Part shown: positions 25,601 through 33,439 of the stretch, in pieces
How the letters are laid out: every line of letters begins with the position of its first letter
Numbering within the stretch: position 1 is the stretch's first letter
Translations under genes and position numbers: made by a program
Assembly: GCA_963805495.1 (NCBI GenBank)
Contig: CAWDUQ010000002.1
Coordinates: 1,302,001-1,366,000 of the forward strand
Reading direction: 5' to 3'
Length of the DNA stretch: 64,000 nucleotides
From: DAHUXD01 sp963805495
GTDB lineage: Bacteria > Acidobacteriota > Thermoanaerobaculia > UBA5066 > Gp7-AA6
The notes under the pieces: model-generated
What the model saw: only the letters and a program-made list of their open reading frames with translations
Told to the model about the DNA's origin: nothing
The model's database searches: none

Positions 25601-26350
25601 CGTGTCGAACCAGGCCGAGATCGCTCCGTAGTAGCCCACGACCGGCCGCGGCAGGCGCGCGAGCGGCCCGTCTCCGCGCGGCGGGAGCCTCGAGAAGTGG
25701 CGCTCGTCGCCGGCGTTGGGGAGGCGCAGGACGTCCGGCCGCAGCCGCCGCAGGCGTTGCTCGAGCATGGCCGAGGTCGCGAGGACGAGATCGGCCTCGC
25801 GCACCAGGCGCTCCTCGTCGGCCGCCGTCTCCGGCCCGTGCGTGCCGAAGCCCGTGTGGTCGTCCATGCAGTCGTAAACGATCCGCCAGCCGAAGGCGTC
25901 GCGGAGCTTCCGGGCGAGCGGCTCCCACGACGGGTACTGCACGAGCACGACGGCGTCCCGGATCGCGTGGCGCGCGGCGAGGTCCGCCAGTCCGGACAAC
26001 GCCTGGTCGAGCGTCTCTCCCTCGAGGGTCCGGCCGTAGACGTCGAAATCGTGCTCTCCCGGCAGGCCCACCTCGCAGACCCTGTCCTCGACCTCCGCAA
26101 CCTCCGGCTCGCAGTCGAGGCCGAGGAACCCCGTCTTCGCGTAGAAGACCCGGTGACCGGCCGCGGCGAACGGCTTCAGGAGCTGCTGCGGGCGCTGGAC
26201 GCGGAAACCCCAGTCGATGATCGGAAGGCAGACGATGTCGAAACCGCGGGGAGGCGGGACGTGCGCGGTGGAATCGGTGCGGGCGTGGCTCAGAGCCTGT
26301 ATCTTGCCACGAAGAGGGCGGGGCACGTCTCTGCGCGAGGGCGGCCGCAA
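22688..26350 (-). CDS. three-module glycosyltransferase (GT4-like, GT4-like, GT2)
   Basis: A 1,220-residue cytoplasmic or peripheral enzyme. Residues about 35-400 form one GT-B/GT4-like module (FDIVCLPIIDWGFRVQRPQQLLKPFAAAGHRV, RIVYDCMDDHTGFG, VVGYYGAISAWFDTDAV, EATNPVKIFEYFATGKPVVA). Residues 420-500 are a coiled coil. Residues about 600-960 repeat the same module (SIIDWDFRFQRPQQLATQFGRHGHRV, RVVYDCMDEWTNFPG, IIGYYGALASWVDVP, EATNPVKFYEYLYGGKPVVA). Residues 970-1220 are a GT2 domain (LVSVVVVTYGGLDLTKDCLESL, ILVVDNASSDGTPDYL, EVVVLLNNDTVVPPG, FEDDDFAVRMR). The three modules could add successive sugars to one acceptor. The start is uncertain: the first 15 or so codons overlap a dispersed GC repeat, and no later ATG occurs before the domain. 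Confidence 0.88.
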   Translation of the reverse strand: MRPPSRRDVPRPLRGKIQALSHARTDSTAHVPPPRGFDIVCLPIIDWGFRVQRPQQLLKPFAAAGHRVFYAKTGFLGLDCEPEVAEVEDRVCEVGLPGEHDFDVYGRTLEGETLDQALSGLADLAARHAIRDAVVLVQYPSWEPLARKLRDAFGWRIVYDCMDDHTGFGTHGPETAADEERLVREADLVLATSAMLEQRLRRLRPDVLRLPNAGDERHFSRLPPRGDGPLARLPRPVVGYYGAISAWFDTDAVRQAATRHPDWSFALIGDTRGADLGDLSGRPNVHLLGEVPYADLPGYVAGFDVCTIPFRRTPLTEATNPVKIFEYFATGKPVVARRLPELEPFADVMELYESPAEFVAALERSVRESVVAGETADRRRKIARENTWARRFETLRARLVELPPAAPSAARPESAALKGSDAVARRVKEIRRLNGVVRERDEGIRFLRGEIAGLQGEIANREEQVRQLREGIKVLEGDLARTEATSEARGAHLAAALEELARWERSRLGQLRRAASRLRGAPGAARRALGRATAPGTPLFEIGRRTIPRPLAQYLRRTLAPVAQPETLVTLPPDALPRQDAVPTTPSGRYDVVVFSIIDWDFRFQRPQQLATQFGRHGHRVLYLSTTTFLSPGGPAWDLKRKAENVGELRIRSRRSLGIYSGRLEEEDLDTLATAFETLARDLAMGDTAGVVQIPFWAPLAERLRERLGWRVVYDCMDEWTNFPGFGENVLSLEDSLVRRADVTVVSADRLYDKWKSAAPRLTLAKNGIDAEHYRRLYGPNDLLEAARRPIIGYYGALASWVDVPLLTKIADAHPEATIVLAGGHFDVDLSPISGRENVRLLGQRPYEEMPRLLWDFDVCVIPFLVNDITEATNPVKFYEYLYGGKPVVAPALTELLPYEEISYLARGHEEFLAQLSRALAEPKDDPRRATRRRVAEENDWAHRYEAIDAGLGEAHPLVSVVVVTYGGLDLTKDCLESLSRETWPRLEILVVDNASSDGTPDYLREAAARDPRIRTIFNPENRGFAAANNQGIAASRGEVVVLLNNDTVVPPGLMGRLARHLERDPSIGLLCPTTNFCGNEARVEPDYAEIAGLPDFAARRADEHRGRVFDIGVAAMYCVAARRAVLDDVGPLDEAYGIGMFEDDDFAVRMRAKGYRVACAEDAYVHHVGQGAFRKLSPGTYEALWKKNQAYFEKKFGVEWKKHVPREGVAAVSSKVGTS

Positions 26351-26366
26351 GGGCCGCCCCTACGCT
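26327..26366. repeat. degenerate copy of the GC-hairpin element
   Basis: GAGGGCGGCCGCAAGGGCCG followed by CCCCTAC (26338-26364) is the reverse complement of the left hairpin core of the element at 22.6 kb, preceded by a partial GGGCGGGG. The TIRs are not recognisable. It lies in the spacer between doxX-like and the glycosyltransferase and overlaps the latter's first codons as annotated. Confidence 0.5.
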
Positions 26367-26414
26367 CTGGCGCGGAGCGTCCGTCGGTCCAGGCGAGAGG
26401 CATGATTCTCCGGC

Positions 26415-26915
26415 TCAGTGGACGGGCGCCCCTTCGCGGACGCCGAGTGGACGTTCCGAGGCCTCGAGCCGGCGGGCGATTACCGCGTCGACGGAGATCG
26501 GACCGGCTCCGTACGCACCGAGCCACAGGCAGAGCGCGATGTAGAGATACTCGATGAAGCCGAACACGTCGGAGATCCCGGTGATCTCGGCCCGCCGCGC
26601 CGTGAGGATCGCGACGATCATCGTCCCGATGAGCGGCAGGCTCGCCAGGCGGGTAAAGAGTCCGAGGAGCATCAGGACACCGCACACGAACTCGGTCCCG
26701 GCCGCCAGCGGCGCCTGGATCTGCGGCGCGGGAATTCCGAGGTCTCCGAAGTAGGCGATGACTCTCGGCAGGGAGTGGAGCTTGCCCCAGCCCGACTCGA
26801 CGAAGACCCAGCCGAGGGTCAGGCGCGCCACCGTCGGCGGCAGCCAGCGCAGGCCCGTCGAGACGCGGAGCACGAGGCGGCGAAAGCGCGAGAGGCGGTC
26901 GGTCATGGTCGGCAT
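26415..26915 (-). CDS. DoxX-family membrane protein
   Basis: 166 residues with four predicted membrane helices. ATG 26915 is preceded by AAGGAGAC at good spacing. The pattern TVARLTLGWVFVESGWGKLHSLPRVIAYFGDLGIPAPQIQAPLAAGTEFVCGVLMLLGLFTRLASLPLIGTMIVAI is typical of DoxX (PF07681), including the GxxKL and the Glu in helix 2. Family members are small inner-membrane proteins linked to thiosulfate:quinone oxidoreduction in archaea and to redox or stress roles in bacteria; the role here is unknown. The gene lies 37 bp after the NDH-2 gene on the same strand, which suggests a respiratory-chain association. Confidence 0.88.
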   Translation of the reverse strand: MPTMTDRLSRFRRLVLRVSTGLRWLPPTVARLTLGWVFVESGWGKLHSLPRVIAYFGDLGIPAPQIQAPLAAGTEFVCGVLMLLGLFTRLASLPLIGTMIVAILTARRAEITGISDVFGFIEYLYIALCLWLGAYGAGPISVDAVIARRLEASERPLGVREGAPVH

Positions 26916-26952
26916 GGAGTCTCCTTGTGCGGAGGCGACTCGGACGCAAAGC

Positions 26953-28293
26953 CTACCGCTCTATCCCGCGGCGCGTATCATGGCGCCGCGGATCTCCTCC
27001 TGCGGCTGCTGAGATCGTTTCCTTGCGCCGCGAGAGGAACTTGACGAGGTCCTTGGAGAACACGAGGTCCCAGGTCCAGTCGAGGGCGACCCGGAGCCGC
27101 TTCTCGAGGCGCGGGAGCTTCATCAGGTAGACCGTCCGCCACATCCACCAGGCCACGAAGCCCGAGAAGTGGAAGCCGAAGATCTGGGCGACTCCCGTGC
27201 GGCGGCCGAGCGAGGCGAGCTGGCCGATCGTGCGGAACGAGAAGGGCCGCTTGGGGGTCCCGCGCAGCTCCGCCAGGATATTTTGCGCGAGCACCCGGCC
27301 CTGCCGGATCGCGTGCTGCGCGGTCGGCGGGTGGAAGCCGCCGGTCCGCGACAGGATGTCGGGCACGAGGGCGCAGTCGCCGAGCGCCCAGACGCCCGGG
27401 AACCCCGGGACCTGGAGAAACTCGTCGACGCAGACCTTGCCCTTCTCGAGCTTGCACGGGAGCGTCTTCATCAGGGGGTTGGGCTGGGTGCCCGCCGTCC
27501 AGATGATGGTCGCGGCGTCGATCTCGGTCCCGTCGGAGAGCTTCACGCCCCGCTCGGTCACGGCGGCGACCTTCGTCTTCGCGCGAATCTCGACGCCCCG
27601 TTCGGCGAGCTTCTCCTGCGCGTAGCGTCCGAGCTTCTCGGAGAGCTCGGGCAGGATGACCTCGCCCGGGTGGACGAGGATCATGCGGATCTTCTCCTTC
27701 GGAATGTGCGGGTAGAACTTCAACGCCTGGTGGACGAAGTCGTTCATGCCGGCGATCGTCTCGACGCCCGCGAACCCTCCGCCCGCCACGACGAAGGTCA
27801 TCAGGTGGTCGCGGTCCGGGGCGCCGCACTCCGTCTCCGCCTCCTCGAGCTGCTGGATCATCCGGTTGCGGAGCGCGATCGCGTCGCCCAGCGACTTCAT
27901 CGTGATCGCACGCTCCTCGAGCCCCGGCAGACCGAAGAAGTTCGTGACCGAGCCGGGCGCGAGGACGAGGTGATCGTACGGGAGCTCGTGGCTGTGGCCG
28001 TCCCCGTGCGACACCGTCACCGTGCGGGCCTCGAGATCGACCTTTTCGACGTCTCCGTCGAAGAACTCCATGTTCGAGACGAGCTTGCGGACCGGGTTGA
28101 CGATGTTCGTGATGTCGAGGTCGCTCGCGGCGACCTCGTGAAGCATCGGCGTGAAGAGGAAGAAGTTGTCGCGGTTGACGATCGTGACGTCCACGTCCGG
28201 GAACCGGAAGAGCCACTTGTCGAGCTCCAGGGCCGTGTAGACGCCCCCGAAGCCGCCTCCGGCGATCACGATCTTCCTGCGGGGATTGGGCAT
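26953..28293 (-). CDS. ndh: type II NADH:quinone oxidoreductase-like FAD protein
   Basis: 446-residue non-proton-pumping NADH dehydrogenase of the NDH-2 family. The FAD Rossmann motif KIVIAGGGFGGVYTALEL is at residues 7-24 and the NADH motif FVVAGGGFAGVETIAGMNDF near residue 165. Also conserved are FTPMLHEVAASDLD, TIIWTAGTQPNP, VWALGDCALVPD and the AQHAIRQGRVLAQNI stretch near the quinone site. The C-terminal part (FSGFVAWWMWRTVYLMKLPRLEKRLRVALDW) is amphipathic/hydrophobic and mediates membrane binding. It is followed by the DoxX gene and preceded by a small membrane gene. Some paralogues in this family are sulfide:quinone or other flavoprotein oxidoreductases, but no catalytic Cys pair is visible. 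Confidence 0.9.
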   Translation of the reverse strand: MPNPRRKIVIAGGGFGGVYTALELDKWLFRFPDVDVTIVNRDNFFLFTPMLHEVAASDLDITNIVNPVRKLVSNMEFFDGDVEKVDLEARTVTVSHGDGHSHELPYDHLVLAPGSVTNFFGLPGLEERAITMKSLGDAIALRNRMIQQLEEAETECGAPDRDHLMTFVVAGGGFAGVETIAGMNDFVHQALKFYPHIPKEKIRMILVHPGEVILPELSEKLGRYAQEKLAERGVEIRAKTKVAAVTERGVKLSDGTEIDAATIIWTAGTQPNPLMKTLPCKLEKGKVCVDEFLQVPGFPGVWALGDCALVPDILSRTGGFHPPTAQHAIRQGRVLAQNILAELRGTPKRPFSFRTIGQLASLGRRTGVAQIFGFHFSGFVAWWMWRTVYLMKLPRLEKRLRVALDWTWDLVFSKDLVKFLSRRKETISAAAGGDPRRHDTRRGIER

Positions 28294-28339
28294 CAGCGCT
28301 CAGATGCCGACGCCCCCCGGGGGGTTACAACCCCGGGAT

Positions 28340-28675
28340 TCAGGGGGTCGCGTCTTTTCGGGTCCACAACAGGGCCAGAGCGACAGCGGCGTGAAGCACC
28401 ACGGCGGGCCACAGCAGCAGGCCCCGGAAGGGCCCGGCGGTGCCCAGGTAGGCGAGATAGAGCGCGATCAGGCCGTTGTAGGCCAGCATCGCCCGGAAAG
28501 CCGGGGCCATTCCCAGCCCGATCAACGCGATGCCGAAGGCTCGGGCCAGGACCGTCCCGGCTCCCGGGACGTCCACTCCGAGCAACAGCCTCACGACGAT
28601 CGCCGGATCCATCATCAGCAGGAGCCCCGTGCCGACTTCGACGGCCCCGGAAAACGCCAGAATCTTCCGTCGCAT
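28340..28675 (-). CDS. small membrane protein, DUF4345-like or DoxX-like size class, unassigned
   Basis: 111 residues, four hydrophobic helices (VEVGTGLLLMMDPAIVVRLLLGV, VLARAFGIALIGLGMAPAF, MLAYNGLIALYLAYLGTAG, LLLWPAVVLHAAVALALLW). The first acidic residue in helix 1 and the short length recall small DoxX-like and 'SPW repeat'-like proteins, but I cannot place it firmly. ATG 28675 begins MRRKILAF with a positive N-terminus. It sits between the arylsulfatase gene (stop 70 bp upstream) and ndh (start 46 bp downstream), same strand. Function unknown. Confidence 0.7.
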   Translation of the reverse strand: MRRKILAFSGAVEVGTGLLLMMDPAIVVRLLLGVDVPGAGTVLARAFGIALIGLGMAPAFRAMLAYNGLIALYLAYLGTAGPFRGLLLWPAVVLHAAVALALLWTRKDATP

Positions 28676-28745
28676 GCGCCCCTTCCGATCGGAACAGGAA
28701 CGGGCGGCGCCCCGGCCGGCACCGCCCGTCGATCCTGCCGCGTCC

Positions 28746-31214
28746 CTAGTCCGACGCCCGGGCGATCGCCACCTGCGCCTTTTTCCGGTCCGCCTCCGCC
28801 AGCTGCGACGGACCCAGCTTGATGGTCAGCTTGTCGATCTTGCCGGTGAAGCGGAACGGGACGTCGTAGCTGCGGTCCACCGGCGTGCGCATGTCGACGC
28901 CGACGTCGAACGTCTCGTCCGGCGGCATCAGGAACGCGATCGTGTGCTCGATCGTCTTCGTGGCGAGCTCGTGGCCGTCGACGATGAGAATGCCGGTCCC
29001 GCCCTTCGCGATGCCTGGGCCGTCGTAGTGAAAGTTGAACTCGATCGTGTGCTTCCCCTCCTTGAGGGAATCGCCCATCCAGTCGCGGGCTCCCTCTCCG
29101 GCCTCCCAGCGGAACCGCTCGAGATCGAGGAGGTTGTAGGTGAAGACGGGCTTTCCCTTGAGCAGGTAGAGGCCGTAGCCGCCAAAGCGGCCGCCCTCGG
29201 TGACGATCATGCCCTCGCCGCCGCCCGAGGGGACCTCGATCTCAGCCTTGATCGTGAACGACTTGTTGAGGATGTTCGGCGAGTTGCCGACCGGGATGCC
29301 GGGATTCTCGCCAGCGTACGTGAAGACGGTCTTGCCGGCCACGGTGCTCGGCCGCGGCGCGATCGCCCGCTGGAACTGCGAGTTGTCCAGCGGGAGCACC
29401 CCGTACTTGACCGCTTCCTGCTGGAAGAGCGCCTGCATCTCCTTCAGCTTCCCGGGCATCTTCGCCGCGAGATCGTTGTCCTGCGAGTAGTCCTCGGTCA
29501 GGTTGTACAGCTCCCAGCGGTAGTCGCCGACATCCGGGAACTTCGCGTTCAGGTCCCACGGCGGCACGGGCGGATGCGTGTTCGCATACCAGCCCTCGTG
29601 ATAGATCCCGCGGTTGCCGGCCATCTCGAAGTACTGCGTCCTGCGCCTCGACGGAGCGTTCGCATTGGCCGCATCGAAGGTGTAGGCCATGCTCACGCCC
29701 TCGATCGGCTTCTGCCGGATGCCGTCGACGACCTCCGGCGCCCGGATCCCGGTAGCTTCGAGGATCGTGGGCACGATGTCGATGATGTGGTGGAACTGGT
29801 GGCGAACGCCGCCCGCGTCCTTGATGTGGCCGGGCCATGAAATGGCCATGCCCTGCCGCGTCCCGCCGAAATGCGAGGCCACCTGCTTGGTCCACTTGAA
29901 CGGCGTGTCGAACGCCCACGACCACGCGACCGCCATGTGCGGGTAGGTCGCCGGCGAGCCCCAGTCCTCGTAGTGGAGCAGCTGCAGTGGCATCGGCGCG
30001 TCCAGGACGCCGTTGTAGGCGGTCATCTGGTTGAACGTCCCGGAAAGGGTCCCTTCGGGGCTCGTGCCGTTGTCGCCGTCGATGTAGATGATCAGCGTGT
30101 TGTCGAGCTTGCCCATGTCCTCGACGGCCTGGATGACGCGGCCGATCTCGAAGTCCGTGTAGGCCGTATACGCCGCAAACACCTCGGCCTGGCGGGCGAA
30201 GAGCTTCTTCTTCTCGAACGAGAGCGACTCCCACTTCGGCAGGACGTCGGGCCAGGGCGTGAGCTTCGCATTGGCCGGGATGACTCCGAGACGCTTCTGG
30301 TTCGCGAAGATCTGCTCGCGCAGGACGTTCCATCCCATGTCGAACTTTCCCTTGAACTTGTCGATCCACTCCTTCGTGGGCTGGTGGGGCGAGTGGCTGC
30401 CGCCGGGGACGTAGTAGACGAAAAAGGGCTGCTCGGGCGCCGCGGCATTCAGATTGCGCATGTGCGCGATCGCCTCGTCGGCGAGGTCGGTCGTCAGGTT
30501 GTAGCCGGGCTTGCCGATCCACGGGAAGATCTGCGACGTGTTCTTGAAGAGATACGGCGTCCACTGGTCGGTCTCGCCGCCCATGAAGCCGTAGAAGTAC
30601 TGGAAGCCCATCCCCGTCGGCCACTGGTCGAAGGGGCCCGAGACGCTGTACTGGAAGCCCGGCGTGTTGTGGTTCTTTCCGAACCACGACGTGGCGTAGC
30701 CGTTGTCGGACAGGATCCGGCCGACCGTCGCGTTCTCGACGCCGATGATCGAATCGTAGCCCGGATATCCCGTCGAGAGCTCCGAGATCACGCCGAATCC
30801 GACGGAGTGGTGGTTGCGGCCGGTGATCAGCGCCGCCCGCGTCGGCGAGCAGAGCGCGGTGGAGTTGAACTCCGTGTAGCGCAGCCCGGCCCTGGCCACC
30901 CGGTCGAGCGCGGGAGTCGGGATCACGCCGCCGAACGTGCCGGCGACACCGTAGCCCTGGTCGTCGGTCATGATCAGCAGCACGTTGGGTGCGCCCTTCG
31001 GCGGCACGACGCGCGGCGGCCACCAGGGCGTGGAGTCCCTGGCGCTCTCCTTGATGACGCCGCCGAATTTCGGGGGCGGCGGCGGGAGCTGCTGGCCGTT
31101 GATCGAGGTCGTGGCGCTCGGCGAACCGAGCTCGCCCGTGACCTGCTGCGCGGACAGGGGCGCGACGGCCGCAAGGACGGCGATCAGCACGCCTCCCAAT
31201 TGGGTTCGCTTCAT
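28746..31214 (-). CDS. secreted arylsulfatase (formylglycine-dependent, type I)
   Basis: 822-residue sulfate-ester hydrolase with a signal peptide (GGVLIAVLAAVAPLSAQ). After a Pro-rich linker the sulfatase fold begins: NVLLIMTDDQGYG provides the metal-binding Asp pair (84-85), and LCSPTRAALITGR is the C-x-P-x-R signature with Cys122, the residue converted to formylglycine. FGKNHNTPG, GGSHSPHQP and YIDGDNGTSPEG contain further active-site Lys/His/Asp/Asn. A C-terminal domain of about 200 residues (KSFTIKAEIEVPSGGGEGMIVTEGGRFGGYGLYLLKGK) is beta-rich and laminin-G-like. Close to Pseudomonas-type arylsulfatases in layout. No sulfatase-maturing enzyme gene is in the window. Start ATG 31214 follows AGGAGAT. 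Confidence 0.93.
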   Translation of the reverse strand: MKRTQLGGVLIAVLAAVAPLSAQQVTGELGSPSATTSINGQQLPPPPPKFGGVIKESARDSTPWWPPRVVPPKGAPNVLLIMTDDQGYGVAGTFGGVIPTPALDRVARAGLRYTEFNSTALCSPTRAALITGRNHHSVGFGVISELSTGYPGYDSIIGVENATVGRILSDNGYATSWFGKNHNTPGFQYSVSGPFDQWPTGMGFQYFYGFMGGETDQWTPYLFKNTSQIFPWIGKPGYNLTTDLADEAIAHMRNLNAAAPEQPFFVYYVPGGSHSPHQPTKEWIDKFKGKFDMGWNVLREQIFANQKRLGVIPANAKLTPWPDVLPKWESLSFEKKKLFARQAEVFAAYTAYTDFEIGRVIQAVEDMGKLDNTLIIYIDGDNGTSPEGTLSGTFNQMTAYNGVLDAPMPLQLLHYEDWGSPATYPHMAVAWSWAFDTPFKWTKQVASHFGGTRQGMAISWPGHIKDAGGVRHQFHHIIDIVPTILEATGIRAPEVVDGIRQKPIEGVSMAYTFDAANANAPSRRRTQYFEMAGNRGIYHEGWYANTHPPVPPWDLNAKFPDVGDYRWELYNLTEDYSQDNDLAAKMPGKLKEMQALFQQEAVKYGVLPLDNSQFQRAIAPRPSTVAGKTVFTYAGENPGIPVGNSPNILNKSFTIKAEIEVPSGGGEGMIVTEGGRFGGYGLYLLKGKPVFTYNLLDLERFRWEAGEGARDWMGDSLKEGKHTIEFNFHYDGPGIAKGGTGILIVDGHELATKTIEHTIAFLMPPDETFDVGVDMRTPVDRSYDVPFRFTGKIDKLTIKLGPSQLAEADRKKAQVAIARASD

Positions 31215-31353
31215 CGGACATCTCCTCGTTCGATGGATCGGCCAGAAAGGAGGCCGGGACAGCGTGCGGGGGGCCGACCCCGCGCGTTGCTGCGAATCAG
31301 ATCACGGCGCGGGGCGAGATCACAACCGGCTCTGATAGCTTGTGCCGGTCCCC

Positions 31354-32295
31354 ATGCGCTGGCGCAAGACCCGGTCCGCCTCGAAAGCCCGAGCCATGCC
31401 GTCGTTGGCCGCCGGGCTCCTCGCGGTCTTCTGCACCGCCCGGGCCGGCGGCCAGTCGCTCGAGCCGCGGGCCTACTCCCCCAGCCCGGCCGGCAGCAAC
31501 TTCGCCATCGCCAACTACGGCTACCAGACCGGCGCCATCGTCTTCGACGCCACGCTGCCCTTCAGCGACGTCACGGCGAAAATCAACGCGGGAACGCTCG
31601 CGTACGTCCGCACCTTCAGCCTGTTCGGCCGGCTGGCGAGCGCCGGGCTGGCGGTGCCCTACGTCTGGGGCTCCGTCGAGGGCCAGGTCAACGAAGAGAG
31701 TCGCCGGATCACCCGCTCGGGTTTCGCCGACCTGCAGTCCCGCTTCACGGTCAACCTGATCGGGGGCCCCGCGCTGACGCCGGCGGAGTTCGCGGTCCGC
31801 ACGCCGGCCCGGACGCTCGGATTCAGTCTCATCACGGTCGCGCCGACGGGCCAGTACCACCCCGACAAGCTCATCAACATCGGCGGCAACCGCTGGGCGT
31901 TCAAGACCGAGCTGGGGTTCTCGCAACCCCTCGCGCGCTGGGCGTTCGAGGCGTACGCCGGGGCCTGGTTCTTCACGACCAACGACGACTTCTTCGGCGG
32001 CCAGACCCGCTCGCAGGCGCCCATCTTCGCGTTCCAGGGGCACGTCAGCTACACGTTCGCGCCGCGCCTGTGGCTCGCCGCGAGCGGCACCTACTACACC
32101 GGCGGACGGACGACCCTGAACGGAGTTCTCAATGCCGATCTCCAGAAGAATGCCCGGGTCAGCCTGACGGGGTCGGTGCCTCTGACCCGAAGGCAGTCGC
32201 TCAAGTTCTTCTGGGCCCGCGGCGCCACGACCTCGATCGGGGCCGACTTCACGACCTACAGCCTGTCGTACCAGTTCTTCTGGTTCGATCGCTGA
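31354..32295 (+). CDS. outer-membrane beta-barrel protein, phenol-degradation MetA-pathway type (PF13557-like)
   Basis: 313-residue predicted outer-membrane protein. An N-terminal basic stretch is followed by a signal segment (AAGLLAVFCTARAGGQS). The mature part is a series of alternating beta-strands: FAIANYGYQTGAIVFDATLPF, NAGTLAYVRTFSLFGRLASAGLAVPYVWG, LGFSLITVAPTGQYHPDKLINIGGNRWAFKTELGFSQPL, and it ends in YSLSYQFFWFDR, with an aromatic near the end as in barrel insertion signals. 'TAPTGQYxPxKLINIGxNRWxFKPELG' is the hallmark of this family of putative transporters of aromatic compounds. ATG 31354 chosen over GTG 31342; neither has a clear ribosome site. Divergent from the arylsulfatase, which may produce its substrate. 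Confidence 0.82.
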   Translation: MRWRKTRSASKARAMPSLAAGLLAVFCTARAGGQSLEPRAYSPSPAGSNFAIANYGYQTGAIVFDATLPFSDVTAKINAGTLAYVRTFSLFGRLASAGLAVPYVWGSVEGQVNEESRRITRSGFADLQSRFTVNLIGGPALTPAEFAVRTPARTLGFSLITVAPTGQYHPDKLINIGGNRWAFKTELGFSQPLARWAFEAYAGAWFFTTNDDFFGGQTRSQAPIFAFQGHVSYTFAPRLWLAASGTYYTGGRTTLNGVLNADLQKNARVSLTGSVPLTRRQSLKFFWARGATTSIGADFTTYSLSYQFFWFDR

Positions 32296-32314
32296 TCGAG
32301 CGGCCCGCGAGCAA

Positions 32315-33421
32315 TTACGAGAGCGGCGCGACCTCGCAGTAGGCCTTGATCACCCCGCGGCCCGAGGTCAGGTGGCCGAGGAGCTCCCGGAAATTCTCGA
32401 GACCCTGGACCGGGTGCGTGAGGAGTTTCTCGAGCCAGCCCGGGTACGACAGCTCCGCCTGGGACAGGTCCCGGACGCCCTCCTCGAAGTCCTCGCGGCT
32501 GGCGTTGACGCTGCCGACGGCGACCTTGTTGCCGAGGACGAAGCCCTGGTTGATCCGATCGGCCGGGACTTCGATCTTCCGGTCGCCGCCCGTGACGGAG
32601 ACCATCGTGAGCACTCCGTTCTTGGCGAGCACTTCCATCGCCTCGAACACGAGGGGCGAGAAGCCCGTCCCCTCGAGGATGAGATCGAAGGGCCCGAGCT
32701 CGGCGGCCGCCTGCCGGAGGCTCGTCGACTTCGTCGAGACGTACCGCACGCCGATCTCCTCGAGCAGGTCCGAGTTGCGGTGGGGCGCTTCCTGAAGGCC
32801 GAAGGCGACGACCTCGAGGCCGCGCAGCTTCAGGATCATCGAGGCGAGAAGTCCGAGCGTCCCGGTCCCCAGGACGGCCGCCTTTCTCGGTCGCCAGACC
32901 CTGAGGCGCCGCTGGATCTCGTAGGCCTGGCCGATCGCCTTCTCGGCGACGCTCGTCGGCTCCATGAGGACGCCGACCGACTTCAGCCGCTGCGGGATCT
33001 TGACCATGAAGTCTTCCGCGTCGACGTAGTACTCGGCGAGATACCCGTGGAGCAGGTTGATGCCGCGTTCGAAGTACGAGTCGTCGGTCGTCATGTCCTG
33101 GAGGCCGATTGCGTCGTACACGCTCGTGCCCGGGCGCCGGACCGAGGCGACGACGTAGTCTCCGGGTGCGAGGTTCCGGACCTCGGGCCCGACGGCCTCG
33201 ACGCGGCCGAAGCTCTCGTGTCCGAGGATCAGGTAGTCGTGCCCGGCCGGGGGTGCGCCGTACTCGGCGGCGTTGATCTCCTTGTCCGTGCCGTCGACTC
33301 CCACGCGAAGGACTCGGACGAGCACGCCGCGCCCTCCGGGGACCTCGTCGAGCGAGGGCTTCGGCGCCTCGCGCAGGTGGATCGAGTCGGGCTTCCCGGG
33401 AATGACCGCGATGGCTTTCAT
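32315..33421 (-). CDS. glucose 1-dehydrogenase-like medium-chain alcohol dehydrogenase
   Basis: 368 residues of the MDR superfamily, nearest in pattern to archaeal-type glucose 1-dehydrogenases. The N-terminal catalytic domain has VGVDGTDKEINAAEYGAPPAGHDYLILGHESFGRVEAVG, in which Asp/His/Glu (D..GHE) coordinate the catalytic zinc; the usual first Cys is replaced by Asp as in those enzymes. LMEPTSVAEKAI supplies another ligand. The nucleotide-binding Rossmann motif is AAVLGTGTLGLLASMIL, and the C-terminal part ends LTSGRGVIKAYCEVAPL. It oxidises aldose to lactone with NAD(P). It lies 18 bp behind the GH63-like glucosidase on the same strand, so glucose released from glucan or a glycoside could be oxidised directly. 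Confidence 0.87.
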   Translation of the reverse strand: MKAIAVIPGKPDSIHLREAPKPSLDEVPGGRGVLVRVLRVGVDGTDKEINAAEYGAPPAGHDYLILGHESFGRVEAVGPEVRNLAPGDYVVASVRRPGTSVYDAIGLQDMTTDDSYFERGINLLHGYLAEYYVDAEDFMVKIPQRLKSVGVLMEPTSVAEKAIGQAYEIQRRLRVWRPRKAAVLGTGTLGLLASMILKLRGLEVVAFGLQEAPHRNSDLLEEIGVRYVSTKSTSLRQAAAELGPFDLILEGTGFSPLVFEAMEVLAKNGVLTMVSVTGGDRKIEVPADRINQGFVLGNKVAVGSVNASREDFEEGVRDLSQAELSYPGWLEKLLTHPVQGLENFRELLGHLTSGRGVIKAYCEVAPLS

Positions 33422-33439
33422 CGTGTTCCTCGCGCGGAC

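Noticed and set aside
23624..26557. 977-codon plus-strand frame
   Set aside because: Antisense shadow of the trimodular glycosyltransferase.
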